Shown here one piece after another: positions 55,727 through 64,000 of a stretch of DNA of 64,000 nt; the first letter of the stretch is position 1; every line of letters begins with the position of its first letter. This DNA comes from an uncultured Pelagibacteraceae bacterium. Its GTDB lineage: Bacteria; Pseudomonadota; Alphaproteobacteria; Pelagibacterales; Pelagibacteraceae. The translations under genes were made by a program, and so were the position numbers. The notes under the pieces are model-generated. The model did no database searches. It was not told the DNA's origin and saw only the letters and a list, made by a program, of their open reading frames with translations. The DNA is taken from contig CACFLX010000001.1 of the NCBI GenBank assembly GCA_902567235.1, forward strand, positions 99,655 to 163,654, given 5' to 3'.

Positions 55727-57007
55727 TTATCTTCCAAATTTAGTTTTCTTTATTAATTGTTCATATTGTGAACTCATTAGTCTAGTCTGTATTTGTGTAA
55801 CAGTGTCTATAGCAACCACTACAACAATTAAAATTGATGTTCCGCCTAGATAAAAAGGTATTGGGTAGTTAGCAATTAAAAATTCTGGCATTAAACATAC
55901 CAATGTTAAATATAAGGCACCAATTGTAGTTAACTTAGTTAGTATATTGTCAATATATAATGCCGTGCTTTCTCCTGGTCTTATCCCTGGTATAAATCCA
56001 CCATATTTTCTTAAATTTTCAGCTGTTTCGTTAGGGTTAAAAGTTATTGATGTATAGAAAAAAGTGAAAAATATTATTCCTGATGCATATAACAACATAT
56101 AAAGAGGCTGTCCTTGTGAAAAGAAAGAAACAATTGTTTGAAAAGTATCATTTTGTGAAACATTAAAATTAGAAAAAGTTACGGGCAACAACAATAATGC
56201 GGATGCAAATATTGCAGGTATTACACCTGCCGAATTTATTTTTAATGGTAAATGAGAAGAATCTCCACCATAAATTTTGTTACCCATTTGTCTTTTGGGG
56301 TAATTAATTAAAATTTTTCTTAGAGCTCTTTCCATGAATACAATAAACATTATTGTTGCAACTAATAAAACAAAAATAAAAATTATCATAGCTGTTGAGA
56401 TTGCACCTGTTCTTCCTAGTTCAAAAGTGGTTACTAGTGCTCTAGGGATTTCTGCTACTATACCTGAAAAAATAATTAGAGATATACCGTTACCAATTCC
56501 TCTTTGTGTAATTTGTTCACCCAACCACATTAAAAACATTGTTCCGGCTACTATTGTGGTTACAGTTGTAATTTTAAAAAACATACCTGGATTTATTACT
56601 AAATTTGCTGAAGACTCTAATCCTACTGACAATCCATAACCTTGGACTGTTGCTAATAAAACAGTTCCATAACGTGTTATTTGTGTTATTTTTTGTCTTC
56701 CTGTTTCCCCTTGGCTTTTTAAATTTTTAAAATAATCAGAAACTCCTGTAAGCAATTGAACAATAATTGATGAAGAAATATAAGGCATGATACCAAGTGC
56801 AAAAATTGCCATTCTACTTACTGCACCTCCTGCAAAAACGTTAAACATTCCTAACAAACCTTTTTGGTTTCCTTCCATCATCGTTTGTAATTGTTCAGGA
56901 TCTATTCCTGGAATTGGAACAAATGTACCAAATCTATAGACTGCCAAAATAAATATTGTAAAAAAAATTCTATTTCTTAGGTCGTTTGACTGCGATGCTT
57001 CACTCAT
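55727..57007 (-). CDS. secY: Protein translocase subunit SecY
   Basis: A 426-residue membrane channel with about ten helices. FVPIPGIDPEQL, the plug region GMFNVFAGGAVSRMAIFALGIMPYISSSII, GNGISLIIFSGI and FNPNETAENLRKYGGFIPGIRPG (C5 loop for SecA and ribosome contact) are conserved. It lies within the spc operon between rplO and adk. Confidence 0.97.
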   Translation of the reverse strand: MSEASQSNDLRNRIFFTIFILAVYRFGTFVPIPGIDPEQLQTMMEGNQKGLLGMFNVFAGGAVSRMAIFALGIMPYISSSIIVQLLTGVSDYFKNLKSQGETGRQKITQITRYGTVLLATVQGYGLSVGLESSANLVINPGMFFKITTVTTIVAGTMFLMWLGEQITQRGIGNGISLIIFSGIVAEIPRALVTTFELGRTGAISTAMIIFIFVLLVATIMFIVFMERALRKILINYPKRQMGNKIYGGDSSHLPLKINSAGVIPAIFASALLLLPVTFSNFNVSQNDTFQTIVSFFSQGQPLYMLLYASGIIFFTFFYTSITFNPNETAENLRKYGGFIPGIRPGESTALYIDNILTKLTTIGALYLTLVCLMPEFLIANYPIPFYLGGTSILIVVVVAIDTVTQIQTRLMSSQYEQLIKKTKFGR

Positions 57008-57015
57008 ATTCTATT

Positions 57016-57474
57016 TTAGTTTTCTTTTTTTAAAGTTACTACTCCACCAGCTTTTTCTAATTTTTCTTTTGCTGATTTAGATATAAAATCAATATTAAGA
57101 TTAATCTTAACATTTATATCACCAGAGCCTAAAATTTTAATCTTATTTGAGGTGCTATTAATTATTTTCGACTTTTTTAGAGTTTCAATATTAATTTGTG
57201 AATTTAAATCTATTTTCTTACTATCAACTAATTTTTGAATTTTATCTAAATTTAGAATAGCTATCTTGGCTTTTTTTATTGGATTAAATCCTCTTTTAGG
57301 CAATCTTCTGTATAATGGCATTTGACCGCCTTCAAAACTTTTTATTGCAACTCCACTTCTAGATTTTTGTCCCTTTACACCTCTTCCAGAAGTTTTACCT
57401 TTACCAGATCCTATTCCTCTTCCGACTCTAATTTTTTTATTTTTTACTTTTGATGTGTTATTTAAACTTGTCAT
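57016..57474 (-). CDS. rplO: 50S ribosomal protein L15
   Basis: A 152-residue protein: KIRVGRGIGSGKGKTSGRGVKGQKSRSG, FEGGQMPLYRRLPKRGF and a C-terminal LEKAGGVVTL. Its ATG overlaps the rpsE stop at base 57474, so the rpmD (L30) gene usually between these two is missing. Confidence 0.96.
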   Translation of the reverse strand: MTSLNNTSKVKNKKIRVGRGIGSGKGKTSGRGVKGQKSRSGVAIKSFEGGQMPLYRRLPKRGFNPIKKAKIAILNLDKIQKLVDSKKIDLNSQINIETLKKSKIINSTSNKIKILGSGDINVKINLNIDFISKSAKEKLEKAGGVVTLKKEN

Positions 57475-57983
57475 TATCCTCTTTTTTCAATTATTTCAGA
57501 AATTTTTTTATTTCGTAAAATTGATATGTTTTTTGGAGAATTTTGTTTTAAGAGTGCTTTCATACAGGCTCTTATAACGTTATGAGGGTTTGCTGTTCCT
57601 AAAGATTTAGCAACTATATCTTTAATACCTAAAACTTCGCAGACTGCTCTAACTGGTCCGCCCGCAATTATTCCAGTTCCTTTAGGGGCCGCTCGAAGTT
57701 TGATTTTACCAGCTCCATCTTTGCCATATATATCGTGATGGATTGTTCTTCCATCTCTTAACGGGATTTGCACTAACTGTCTTCTTGCAAGTTCATTAGC
57801 TTTTTTAATCGCATCAGGAACCTGTTTAGCTTTTGCGTGTGCTATACCAATTTTGCCATTTTGATTTCCAACCACTACCAAAGCTGAAAATCCAAATCTT
57901 CTACCACCTTTAACAACTTTGGTGATACGATTTATATGAACTAATTTTTCTAAATATTCATTATTTTTTTCATTTTTTTCCAT
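57474..57983 (-). CDS. rpsE: 30S ribosomal protein S5
   Basis: A 169-residue protein. VHINRITKVVKGGRRFGFSALVVVGNQNGKIG, RRQLVQIPLRDGRTIHHD, GTGIIAGGPVRAVCEVLGI and SLGTANPHNVIRA are the dsRNA-binding and S5 C-terminal motifs. Followed directly by rplO without rpmD. Confidence 0.97.
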   Translation of the reverse strand: MEKNEKNNEYLEKLVHINRITKVVKGGRRFGFSALVVVGNQNGKIGIAHAKAKQVPDAIKKANELARRQLVQIPLRDGRTIHHDIYGKDGAGKIKLRAAPKGTGIIAGGPVRAVCEVLGIKDIVAKSLGTANPHNVIRACMKALLKQNSPKNISILRNKKISEIIEKRG

Positions 57984-57986
57984 AAA

Positions 57987-58343
57987 TTAAAACTCCATTC
58001 CATTTTTTCTTAATGTTTCTGCTAAAATTTTTATTCTACCATGATATTTATAAACACCTCTATCAAAATAAATTTTTGTAATTTTTTTTTCTGCTGCTTT
58101 TTTTGCTAAATTCTCTGCTACAATTTGTGATAATTCCGTTTTATTCTTTTTATTTAAAGATTTTATTACTTTGTCATTTGATGATGATGATAAGATTGTT
58201 ATGTTTTTTTTATCATCTATAATTTGAGCACTTATATTCTTTGAAGATCTTGATACACATAATCTAAATCTTCCATCTTTAGAAAATTTTTTTAAATTAT
58301 TTCTAACTCTAAATTTTTTTCTCTCTTTAGTTGTTAATTTCAT
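57987..58343 (-). CDS. rplR: 50S ribosomal protein L18
   Basis: A 118-residue 5S rRNA-binding protein: [60 protein letters not shown]. The C-terminal FDRGxYxYHGRV segment is diagnostic. One-base overlap with rplF. Confidence 0.96.
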   Translation of the reverse strand: MKLTTKERKKFRVRNNLKKFSKDGRFRLCVSRSSKNISAQIIDDKKNITILSSSSNDKVIKSLNKKNKTELSQIVAENLAKKAAEKKITKIYFDRGVYKYHGRIKILAETLRKNGMEF

Positions 58344-58882
58344 TACTTTTTCTTTCCTTCTTTTCTTAAAATGTATTCACCCTTTTCTTTAATTCCTTTT
58401 CCTTTATATGGTTCAGGAGGCCTGAAAGATTTTATTTTTGAAGTTATCATTCCTACTTCTTGTTTATCATGACCACTTATTTTTATTGTAGTTTGTTTCT
58501 CAACAGCTATTTTAACACTATCTGGTATATCAAAATTTATATCATGGCTAAATCCTAATTGCATATTGAGTTGCTTTCCTTTTAATGCAGCTCTATACCC
58601 AACACCACTCAATTCTAGTATTTTCGAATAACCTTGACTAGCTCCAGTTATTGCATTATTTAGCAAACTTCTATTCATCCCCCATAGTCTTTTGGTATCT
58701 TGGTTAATCTTCTTTGGTTTTATCGAAATGTTTTTGCCTTCATTGATTTTTAATTCAAATACATCAGTGTCTATATTTAAAGATTTTTTACCCAATGGAC
58801 CTTCAATGTTTAAAAGATTACCATTTAATACAACTTTAACTTTTTCAGGAATTGCTATATTTATTTTACCAATTTTAGACAT
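58343..58882 (-). CDS. rplF: 50S ribosomal protein L6
   Basis: A 179-residue protein with two similar halves: [27 protein letters not shown], then [23 protein letters not shown] and the C-terminal [26 protein letters not shown]. One-base overlap with rpsH. Confidence 0.97.
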   Translation of the reverse strand: MSKIGKINIAIPEKVKVVLNGNLLNIEGPLGKKSLNIDTDVFELKINEGKNISIKPKKINQDTKRLWGMNRSLLNNAITGASQGYSKILELSGVGYRAALKGKQLNMQLGFSHDINFDIPDSVKIAVEKQTTIKISGHDKQEVGMITSKIKSFRPPEPYKGKGIKEKGEYILRKEGKKK

Positions 58883-59277
58883 TAAAATACCTTACAAATA
58901 ATTTCGCCACCTACTTTTTGCTTTCTTGCATCTATATCAGTCATTACACCCTTTGGAGTTGATACTATCGCAATACCCAATCCATTGTTAATTTTTGGTA
59001 GACTTTCTGCACTTGAAAATATTCTTCTTCCAGGTTTAGAAACTCTTTGGATTGAGCTTATTACAGGAGAACCATAATTATATTTAAGTTCAATTTCTAA
59101 TGAAGGTTTTTTTTCATCATCTAATACTTTGTAATTTATAATATACCCTTCATTCTTTAAAACCTCAGCTATTTTTACTTTAAATTTTGATGAGGGCAAC
59201 TGAACTTTTTTATGGTTTCTTAATAAAGAGTTTTTAATTCTTGCTAACATATCTCCAATTGGATCATTTAAACTCAT
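58882..59277 (-). CDS. rpsH: 30S ribosomal protein S8
   Basis: A 131-residue protein: DPIGDMLARIKNSLLRNHKKVQLPSSKFK, then RVSKPGRRIFSSAESLPKINNGLGIAIVSTPKGVMTD, which is the S8 signature. It lies between rpsN and rplF. Confidence 0.97.
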   Translation of the reverse strand: MSLNDPIGDMLARIKNSLLRNHKKVQLPSSKFKVKIAEVLKNEGYIINYKVLDDEKKPSLEIELKYNYGSPVISSIQRVSKPGRRIFSSAESLPKINNGLGIAIVSTPKGVMTDIDARKQKVGGEIICKVF

Positions 59278-59289
59278 ATTTTACCTTTC

Positions 59290-59595
59290 CTACCAGCTTG
59301 ATTTAATCATGCCTGGTATTTTCCCTTCTAAACCTAATTGCCTTAATGCAATTCTTGATATTTTTAATTTTCTATAAACGCCGTGAGGCCTGCCAGTTAT
59401 TTGACATCTATTTCTTATTCTCACCTTAGATGAATTTCTTGGTAATTTTGAAAGTTTTTGCTGAGCTTTAAATCTTTCCTCTAGAGGAAGTTTCCTATCC
59501 ATAACAATATCTTTTAATTTTTTTCTCTTATTATAAAATTTATTTGAAAGTTTAATTCTTCGATTATTTTTGTTTATAGAGCTTAATTTTGCCAT
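59290..59595 (-). CDS. rpsN: 30S ribosomal protein S14 (zinc-free form)
   Basis: A 101-residue S14 of the long, C-minus type, lacking CxxC zinc pairs: [51 protein letters not shown]. The C-terminal SSW is conserved. It lies one base after rplE. Confidence 0.97.
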   Translation of the reverse strand: MAKLSSINKNNRRIKLSNKFYNKRKKLKDIVMDRKLPLEERFKAQQKLSKLPRNSSKVRIRNRCQITGRPHGVYRKLKISRIALRQLGLEGKIPGMIKSSW

Positions 59596-59596
59596 A

Positions 59597-60148
59597 CTAA
59601 TTACTCCTCTTATTTCTAAATGGAAAGTTTAATTTTTTTAACAATTCAAAACTATCTTCTTTTTTTATAGATTTAATAACTATTGTAATATCAAGTCCAC
59701 GTATTTTGTCAGCTTTATCAAAATTAACTTCTGGAAAAATAATATGTTCCTTTATACCAAAAGTATAATTACCAAATTTATCAAATCCATCTGGGGATAA
59801 CCCTCTAAAATCTTTTATTCTAGGTAATGCAATATTCACCAATCTATCTATAAATTCGTACATTTTATTTTTTCTTAATGTAACTTTTAACCCTGCATTA
59901 GTATTTTTTCTTGTTTTAAAATTTGAAACAGATTTTTTAAATTTTGTAATAATTGGCTTTTGCCCAGTTATTAAAGATAAATCTTCTTGACTTGATTTAA
60001 TTATCTTTGAGTCATTTCCATCTAATCCTAAACCCATATTCAATACAATTTTTTGTATCTCAGGTACCATATAAAGATTTTTGTAACCAAATTGTTCTTT
60101 TAAACTTACTTTTATTTCCTTAGAAAATAATTCTTTTAATCTAGACAT
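59597..60148 (-). CDS. rplE: 50S ribosomal protein L5
   Basis: A 183-residue 5S rRNA-binding protein: [61 protein letters not shown] and FPFRNK at the C-terminus. Located between rplX and rpsN. Confidence 0.97.
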   Translation of the reverse strand: MSRLKELFSKEIKVSLKEQFGYKNLYMVPEIQKIVLNMGLGLDGNDSKIIKSSQEDLSLITGQKPIITKFKKSVSNFKTRKNTNAGLKVTLRKNKMYEFIDRLVNIALPRIKDFRGLSPDGFDKFGNYTFGIKEHIIFPEVNFDKADKIRGLDITIVIKSIKKEDSFELLKKLNFPFRNKRSN

Positions 60149-60150
60149 AA

Positions 60151-60396
60151 TTACTTTTTGGCCTCTTTTGGTTTATTCTTTTCTTTTTTAAATAATAATA
60201 AATTTGAGATATTTACAAAATTCTCCTTAGAAACAATTCCACCTTTTTTTTCTTTTGTTGCTTTAAGATGTTTTTTTACCATATTTATTCCTTTAACCTT
60301 GGCTCTATTTTTTTTTCTATCAATTTCAATTACTTCACCTTCTTTTTTTTTATCTTTTCCTGTTAAAATTTTAACTTTGTCGCCTTTTTTTATCAT
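60151..60396 (-). CDS. rplX: 50S ribosomal protein L24, C-terminally short
   Basis: An 81-residue L24: the KOW motif [21 protein letters not shown] and [21 protein letters not shown] are intact. It ends shortly after NISNLLL with a Lys-rich tail, about 20 residues short of the usual 102-105, so the C-terminal strands are missing. There is no frameshift sign: rplE follows at once. Confidence 0.94.
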   Translation of the reverse strand: MIKKGDKVKILTGKDKKKEGEVIEIDRKKNRAKVKGINMVKKHLKATKEKKGGIVSKENFVNISNLLLFKKEKNKPKEAKK

Positions 60397-60398
60397 TG

Positions 60399-60767
60399 TT
60401 ATAGTACCTCAGGTGCAAGTGAAATTATTTTCATTTGCCCTCTTGTTCTAAGTTCTCTTGTTACTGGGCCAAAAATTCTAGTTCCAATCGGTTCACCTTT
60501 TTCATCAGTTAAAACTGCTGCATTGTTATCAAATCTAACTTTAGAACCATCGTTTCTATGTATTCCTTTTTTTACTCTAACAACAACAGCTTTGTGTACA
60601 TCACCTTTTTTAACTTTCCCTTTAGGGATGGCTTCTTTAACAGCAACTACGATAGTGTCACCTATGCTTGCATATCTTCGCTTGGATCCACCTAAAACTT
60701 TAATACATTCTATTCTCTTAGCTCCTGTATTATCAGCTACTAATAGTTCAGTTTGAACCTGTATCAT
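60399..60767 (-). CDS. rplN: 50S ribosomal protein L14
   Basis: A 122-residue protein: [37 protein letters not shown], then [32 protein letters not shown] and SLAPEVL. Its start overlaps the rpsQ stop by four bases. Confidence 0.98.
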   Translation of the reverse strand: MIQVQTELLVADNTGAKRIECIKVLGGSKRRYASIGDTIVVAVKEAIPKGKVKKGDVHKAVVVRVKKGIHRNDGSKVRFDNNAAVLTDEKGEPIGTRIFGPVTRELRTRGQMKIISLAPEVL

Positions 60768-61000
60768 TTTATATCTCCTAAAACTTCAAATTTTTTTGTT
60801 TTTGAGTAAGGTTTTGACTCTACAATAGAAACCTTGTCACCATTTTTATATTTATTATTTTCATCATGCACACTATATTTTTTTTTTGATTTTATTACTT
60901 TTTTTAAAACAGGATGTTGATATTTTCTTTCAACAATAACTGTAATTGTTTTGTTGGGTTTATCACTTACTACTATTCCTTTTAATATTTTTTTAGGCAT
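60764..61000 (-). CDS. rpsQ: 30S ribosomal protein S17
   Basis: A 78-residue protein: [42 protein letters not shown], then [20 protein letters not shown]. The D-x-NKT and HDE segments are the S17 signature. It overlaps rpmC by eight bases. Confidence 0.97.
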   Translation of the reverse strand: MPKKILKGIVVSDKPNKTITVIVERKYQHPVLKKVIKSKKKYSVHDENNKYKNGDKVSIVESKPYSKTKKFEVLGDIK

Positions 61001-61184
61001 GTTGTTTATTTCCTAACATTGTTTTTAATCTAGCTAAAGATTTTCTTGTTTCACGAATTTTTGCTGGGCTTTTAATTTGTCCATTCGTTTTTTGAAATCT
61101 AAAATTAAAGAGATCTTTTTTTAATTTATCTAAATTTTTATTAATTTCTGATTTTGTTAATTTTTTAATTTCTTTTTTTTTCAT
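60993..61184 (-). CDS. rpmC: 50S ribosomal protein L29
   Basis: A 63-residue helical protein: [40 protein letters not shown]. The LFxLRFQ...GQ...RxxRKxIARxxT pattern is L29. It shares base 61184 with rplP. Confidence 0.95.
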   Translation of the reverse strand: MKKKEIKKLTKSEINKNLDKLKKDLFNFRFQKTNGQIKSPAKIRETRKSLARLKTMLGNKQHA

Positions 61185-61591
61185 TATATTCTCTTAATAA
61201 ATTTGCATTTAATTGGTAATTTTGCTGACGCTTTGTAAAGAGCTTCTCTTGCAACTTCTTCTGGAACTCCATCAACTTCAAAAAGTATTCTTCCAGGTTT
61301 AACTCTACAAGCCCAAAATTCTGGTGAGCCTTTTCCTTTACCCATTCTAACTTCTGTTGGTTTTTTTGAGACTGGAATATTTGGAAACATTCTTGTCCAG
61401 ACTCTACCTTGTCTTTTCATGTGTCTTGTCAAAGCAACTCTTGCCGCCTCAATTTGTTTTCCAATTACTCTTTCCGGCTGCATGGCTTTTAATCCATAGG
61501 CGCCATAATTCATTAAGTTACATCTTGATGCATAACCATGAATTCTACCTTTGTGTGCTTTTCTATATTTTGATCTAGTTGGTTGTAACAT
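61184..61591 (-). CDS. rplP: 50S ribosomal protein L16
   Basis: A 135-residue protein: [77 protein letters not shown]. The peptidyl-transferase-proximal loops are intact. Confidence 0.98.
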   Translation of the reverse strand: MLQPTRSKYRKAHKGRIHGYASRCNLMNYGAYGLKAMQPERVIGKQIEAARVALTRHMKRQGRVWTRMFPNIPVSKKPTEVRMGKGKGSPEFWACRVKPGRILFEVDGVPEEVAREALYKASAKLPIKCKFIKRI

Positions 61592-61593
61592 AA

Positions 61594-62253
61594 TTATTTT
61601 TTATTTGTTTCTTGGCTAAACTCTTTTGTAAAAATTTCTCCTTTATATATCCAAACTTTAACACCAATTATTCCATAAGTAGTAAGTGCTTCAGACTCAG
61701 CATAGTCAATGTCTGCTCTTAATGTATGGGAAGGTATACTTCCTTCACGCAACCACTCAGTTCTAGCAATTTCATTTCCTCCTAGTCTTCCACTAATTGA
61801 AACTTTGATTCCTTTGGCACCAAGTCTTAATGCTGATTGCATTGCTCTTTTCATTGCTCTTCTGTAAGAAACTCTTTTTACCAATTGTTGAGCAATATTT
61901 TCTGCTACCAAATAACTGTTAGTTTCAGGCTTTTTAACTTCTTTAATATTTAAAATAACTTCGTTATTAGTCAATTTAGACAATTTTCCCTTGATTTTTT
62001 CAATATCACTTCCTTTTTTTCCTATAACAAAACCAGGTCTTGATGTGTAAATAGTTACAAAACACTTTTTAGATGTTCTTTCTATCATAACTTTAGAAAC
62101 ACCTGAATTTACTACATTTTTTTTAACATATTTTCTAATGTTAAAATCTTCGATTAAATAATTTCCAAATTCCTTTTTTTTTGCATACCAAACAGAATCC
62201 CAGCCTCTATTTATTCCAAGTCTCAAACCTATAGGATTAACCTTTTGTCCCAT
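61594..62253 (-). CDS. rpsC: 30S ribosomal protein S3
   Basis: A 219-residue protein: [20 protein letters not shown], a KH domain with [16 protein letters not shown], and the C-terminal [48 protein letters not shown]. It forms part of the mRNA entry site. Confidence 0.98.
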   Translation of the reverse strand: MGQKVNPIGLRLGINRGWDSVWYAKKKEFGNYLIEDFNIRKYVKKNVVNSGVSKVMIERTSKKCFVTIYTSRPGFVIGKKGSDIEKIKGKLSKLTNNEVILNIKEVKKPETNSYLVAENIAQQLVKRVSYRRAMKRAMQSALRLGAKGIKVSISGRLGGNEIARTEWLREGSIPSHTLRADIDYAESEALTTYGIIGVKVWIYKGEIFTKEFSQETNKK

Positions 62254-62254
62254 A

Positions 62255-62659
62255 TTATACCTTCTCTACTTTCTCTTTTTTAATTTTTTCTTTTGCTTTT
62301 TCAGCAAGTATTATTGTTAAATTTGAATATGGTTTTAATATTGGAGAAGCTCTCCCTTTTGCTCTAGCTCTAAATCTTTTCATCACAATTTGCTTTCCAC
62401 AATAAGCTTCTTTTATAAATAATGTATCTATATCATACTGAAAATTATTTTCGGCATTAGCAACTGCTGATGAAATAGTTTTTTTTATATCACTGGATAT
62501 TCTTTTATCTGAAAACATTAAATCTCTAATAGCAATATCAACTTTCTTTCCAACTATAGATTTTAAAATTGGATTAAGTTTTCTGGTACTAGATCTTACA
62601 TTTTTATTAATTGATCTAATAATTTTACTATTATTATTTTTTTTTGTTTTTTTTCCCAT
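62255..62659 (-). CDS. rplV: 50S ribosomal protein L22
   Basis: A 134-residue protein with a Lys/Asn-rich N-terminus (about 20 extra residues), then [53 protein letters not shown] and the tunnel hairpin [23 protein letters not shown]. Confidence 0.95.
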   Translation of the reverse strand: MGKKTKKNNNSKIIRSINKNVRSSTRKLNPILKSIVGKKVDIAIRDLMFSDKRISSDIKKTISSAVANAENNFQYDIDTLFIKEAYCGKQIVMKRFRARAKGRASPILKPYSNLTIILAEKAKEKIKKEKVEKV

Positions 62660-62663
62660 TTTA

Positions 62664-62969
62664 TTATTTTTTTTCCTCTTTTTTTACTTCTTCAGCTTTA
62701 GCTTTCTTGTCAGCTGGTGTGTGGCCAGAAAATGTCCTTGTCGGAGCAAATTCACCTAATTTATGTCCTACCATATCTTCTGAAACTGTTATTGGTATAA
62801 ATTTTTTTCCATTATAAATCAAAAAACTTACTCCTACAAAATCTGGAATAATTGTTGATTTTCTTGACCATGTTTTTATAGGTTTTTTATTAGGATCATT
62901 TTTTTGATTATCAACTTTTTTAATTAAACTTTCTTCAACAAATGGTCCTTTCCAAACTGATCTAGCCAT
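62664..62969 (-). CDS. rpsS: 30S ribosomal protein S19
   Basis: A 101-residue protein: [71 protein letters not shown]. The C-terminal Lys/Glu tail is slightly longer than usual. Confidence 0.98.
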   Translation of the reverse strand: MARSVWKGPFVEESLIKKVDNQKNDPNKKPIKTWSRKSTIIPDFVGVSFLIYNGKKFIPITVSEDMVGHKLGEFAPTRTFSGHTPADKKAKAEEVKKEEKK

Positions 62970-62971
62970 AA

Positions 62972-63802
62972 TTAACCTCTTTTTTTCCTTCTTCTAACAA
63001 TAAATTTGTCAGTTCTTTTATTGTCTCTAGTTTTAAGTCCTTTGGCTGATTGTCCTGTTCTTGACACCGGATGTCTACCTCCAGCACTTTTACCTTCACC
63101 ACCTCCATGAGGATGGTCCACAGGATTCATTACAACACCTCTGGTATGAGGTCTTCTACCTAACCATCTTGATCTTCCAGCCTTACCAATTTTTATATTT
63201 TTTTGATCAGGATTAGACAAAACTCCAATAGTCGCCATTGATCGTGAGTCAATTTTTCTAACTTCTCCAGAAGCCATTTTAATTAATGAATAATTGCCGT
63301 CTATTCCAGATATTGTTACAGAAGTTCCTGCTGATCTGGCAATTTTTCCACCAGCTCCTGGCTGTAATTCTACATTATGTATATTTATTCCAACAGGAAT
63401 TTCTAGTAATGGTAAACAATTTCCAATTTTGATTTCAACATTTGGACCATTTTCAATTTTGTCACCAACATTTATGTTTTGTGGTGCTAGATAATAAAAC
63501 TTTTTACCATCTTCAAATTTTACCAGCATTATATAGCATGACCTATTTGGATCATATTCGATTCTCTCTACTTCAGCTTTCATGCTGAACTTTTTTCTGT
63601 AAAAATCAATATGTCTATATCTTTGTTTGTGGCCACCTCCATGGTTTTTAGACGTAATTCTTCCAGCATTATTTCTTCCTTTGGAAGCGTTATTCACAGA
63701 TGTAAGGGGTTTATAAGGCTTACCTTTCCACAATCCTGATTTATCAACTAAAATTGTTCCTCTTGTCGATTTTGTGTATGGTTTAAATGATTTTAGAGAC
63801 AT
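62972..63802 (-). CDS. rplB: 50S ribosomal protein L2
   Basis: A 276-residue protein: [57 protein letters not shown] and the conserved catalytic-centre-proximal segment [23 protein letters not shown]. Very highly conserved. Confidence 0.98.
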   Translation of the reverse strand: MSLKSFKPYTKSTRGTILVDKSGLWKGKPYKPLTSVNNASKGRNNAGRITSKNHGGGHKQRYRHIDFYRKKFSMKAEVERIEYDPNRSCYIMLVKFEDGKKFYYLAPQNINVGDKIENGPNVEIKIGNCLPLLEIPVGINIHNVELQPGAGGKIARSAGTSVTISGIDGNYSLIKMASGEVRKIDSRSMATIGVLSNPDQKNIKIGKAGRSRWLGRRPHTRGVVMNPVDHPHGGGEGKSAGGRHPVSRTGQSAKGLKTRDNKRTDKFIVRRRKKRG

Positions 63803-63803
63803 A

Positions 63804-64000
63804 TTAAATTCCAGTTGTCAGGTCAATATTTTGACCTTTTTTTATTGTTATAATTGCCTTTTTAAAACCAGCAACTTTTACTTTTCTTCCTCTTGTAACT
63901 TTAATTTTTGATTTTTTATTTATAATATTAATTTTTATTACATTTACTTTAAATATTTTTTCTATATTTTTTTTAAGATTTTCTTTATTTGCTTCGCGTG
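63804..64000 (-). CDS. rplW: 50S ribosomal protein L23 (partial, N-terminus outside window)
   Basis: The reverse strand is open from the window end to a TAA at 63804-63806, giving 64 complete codons plus the stop: REANKENLKKNIEKIFKV, then INIINKKSKIKVTRGRKV, GFKKAIITIKKGQNIDL and TTGI. These are the L23 C-terminal half, including the EANKxxIKxAVEKLF-type helix and the GxTID end. It directly precedes rplB as in every S10 operon. Partial because of the window edge. Confidence 0.95.
   Translation of the reverse strand, partial: REANKENLKKNIEKIFKVNVIKINIINKKSKIKVTRGRKVKVAGFKKAIITIKKGQNIDLTTGI

Noticed and set aside
1..64000. CRISPR arrays, insertion sequences, prophage, toxin-antitoxin or other defence systems
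   Set aside because: No repeated spacer arrays, transposase or defence-type proteins are present; the whole window is accounted for by core genes.

Overview
The window is a contiguous piece of a very AT-rich, tightly packed alphaproteobacterial chromosome. Gene orders are alphaproteobacterial: rpmF-plsX-ihfA-merR; nrdR-ribDEBH-nusB-thiL; smpB-folK-rsh-pyrE-pdxJ-acpS-lepB-rnc-recO; gatCAB; pyrB-pyrC-plsY-topA; and the S10/spc/alpha ribosomal run. Together with soxBDAG, a H+-pyrophosphatase, extreme AT richness and almost no spacers, this points to the SAR11 (Pelagibacterales) clade. That assignment is inference from gene order and composition. I saw no insertion sequence, prophage, CRISPR array or genomic island. 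No stretch over 300 bases lacks a gene.

Layout. 1-760 (minus): rpsI (partial) and rplM. 892-4420 (plus): two divergent MetY-type sulfhydrylase paralogues flanking an alpha/beta hydrolase, with a possible RNA control element before the second. 4398-8756: heme A synthase, chorismate mutase, then a minus run (cytochrome bc1 chaperone, rpmF, plsX, ihfA, merR, rpmG), with bamE divergent from it. 8759-18280 (minus): a 2OG-dioxygenase-like gene, rpiB, glyA, nrdR, riboflavin genes, nusB, thiL, hppA. 18352-19344 (plus): hemB. 19350-26680 (minus): dapA to recO. 26724-34176: a lytic transglycosylase, tRNA-Ser(GCU), then soxBDAG, the four-subunit sarcosine oxidase. 34144-40256 (minus): gatCAB, an O-methyltransferase, trhO and a MATE pump. 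40306-46867 (plus): ruvX, pyrB, a pyrC-like gene lacking its metal site, plsY, topA, a small exported protein and a RidA-family protein. 46869-52778: ugd/galU, panC, mgtE, lipB and rluC. 52792-64000 (minus): rplQ-rpoA-rpsK-rpsM-adk-secY and the spc/S10 ribosomal operons back to rplW (partial).

How the genes work together. Most of the window is housekeeping: translation, secretion, cofactors (riboflavin, thiamine, pyridoxal phosphate, folate, pantothenate, lipoate, heme), pyrimidines, phospholipid initiation and the stringent response. Two metabolic themes stand out. One is methylated-amine and one-carbon metabolism: soxBDAG and glyA feed glycine and methylene-THF. The other is reduced-sulfur assimilation by the paired MetY enzymes. 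The membrane pyrophosphatase fits an energy-limited cell.

The most unusual points are: a dihydroorotase-like protein that has lost its HxH metal ligands beside pyrB; a RibB with a degenerate GTP cyclohydrolase II half; an NrdR with CxC instead of CxxC zinc knuckles; a shortened RSH (p)ppGpp enzyme; a bamE/chaperone gene pair whose start codons abut with no spacer (CATATG); a pseudoknot-capable leader plus mini-ORF before the second metY; and several genes usually present in these clusters but missing here (fabH, era, rpoZ, dprA, rpmD).
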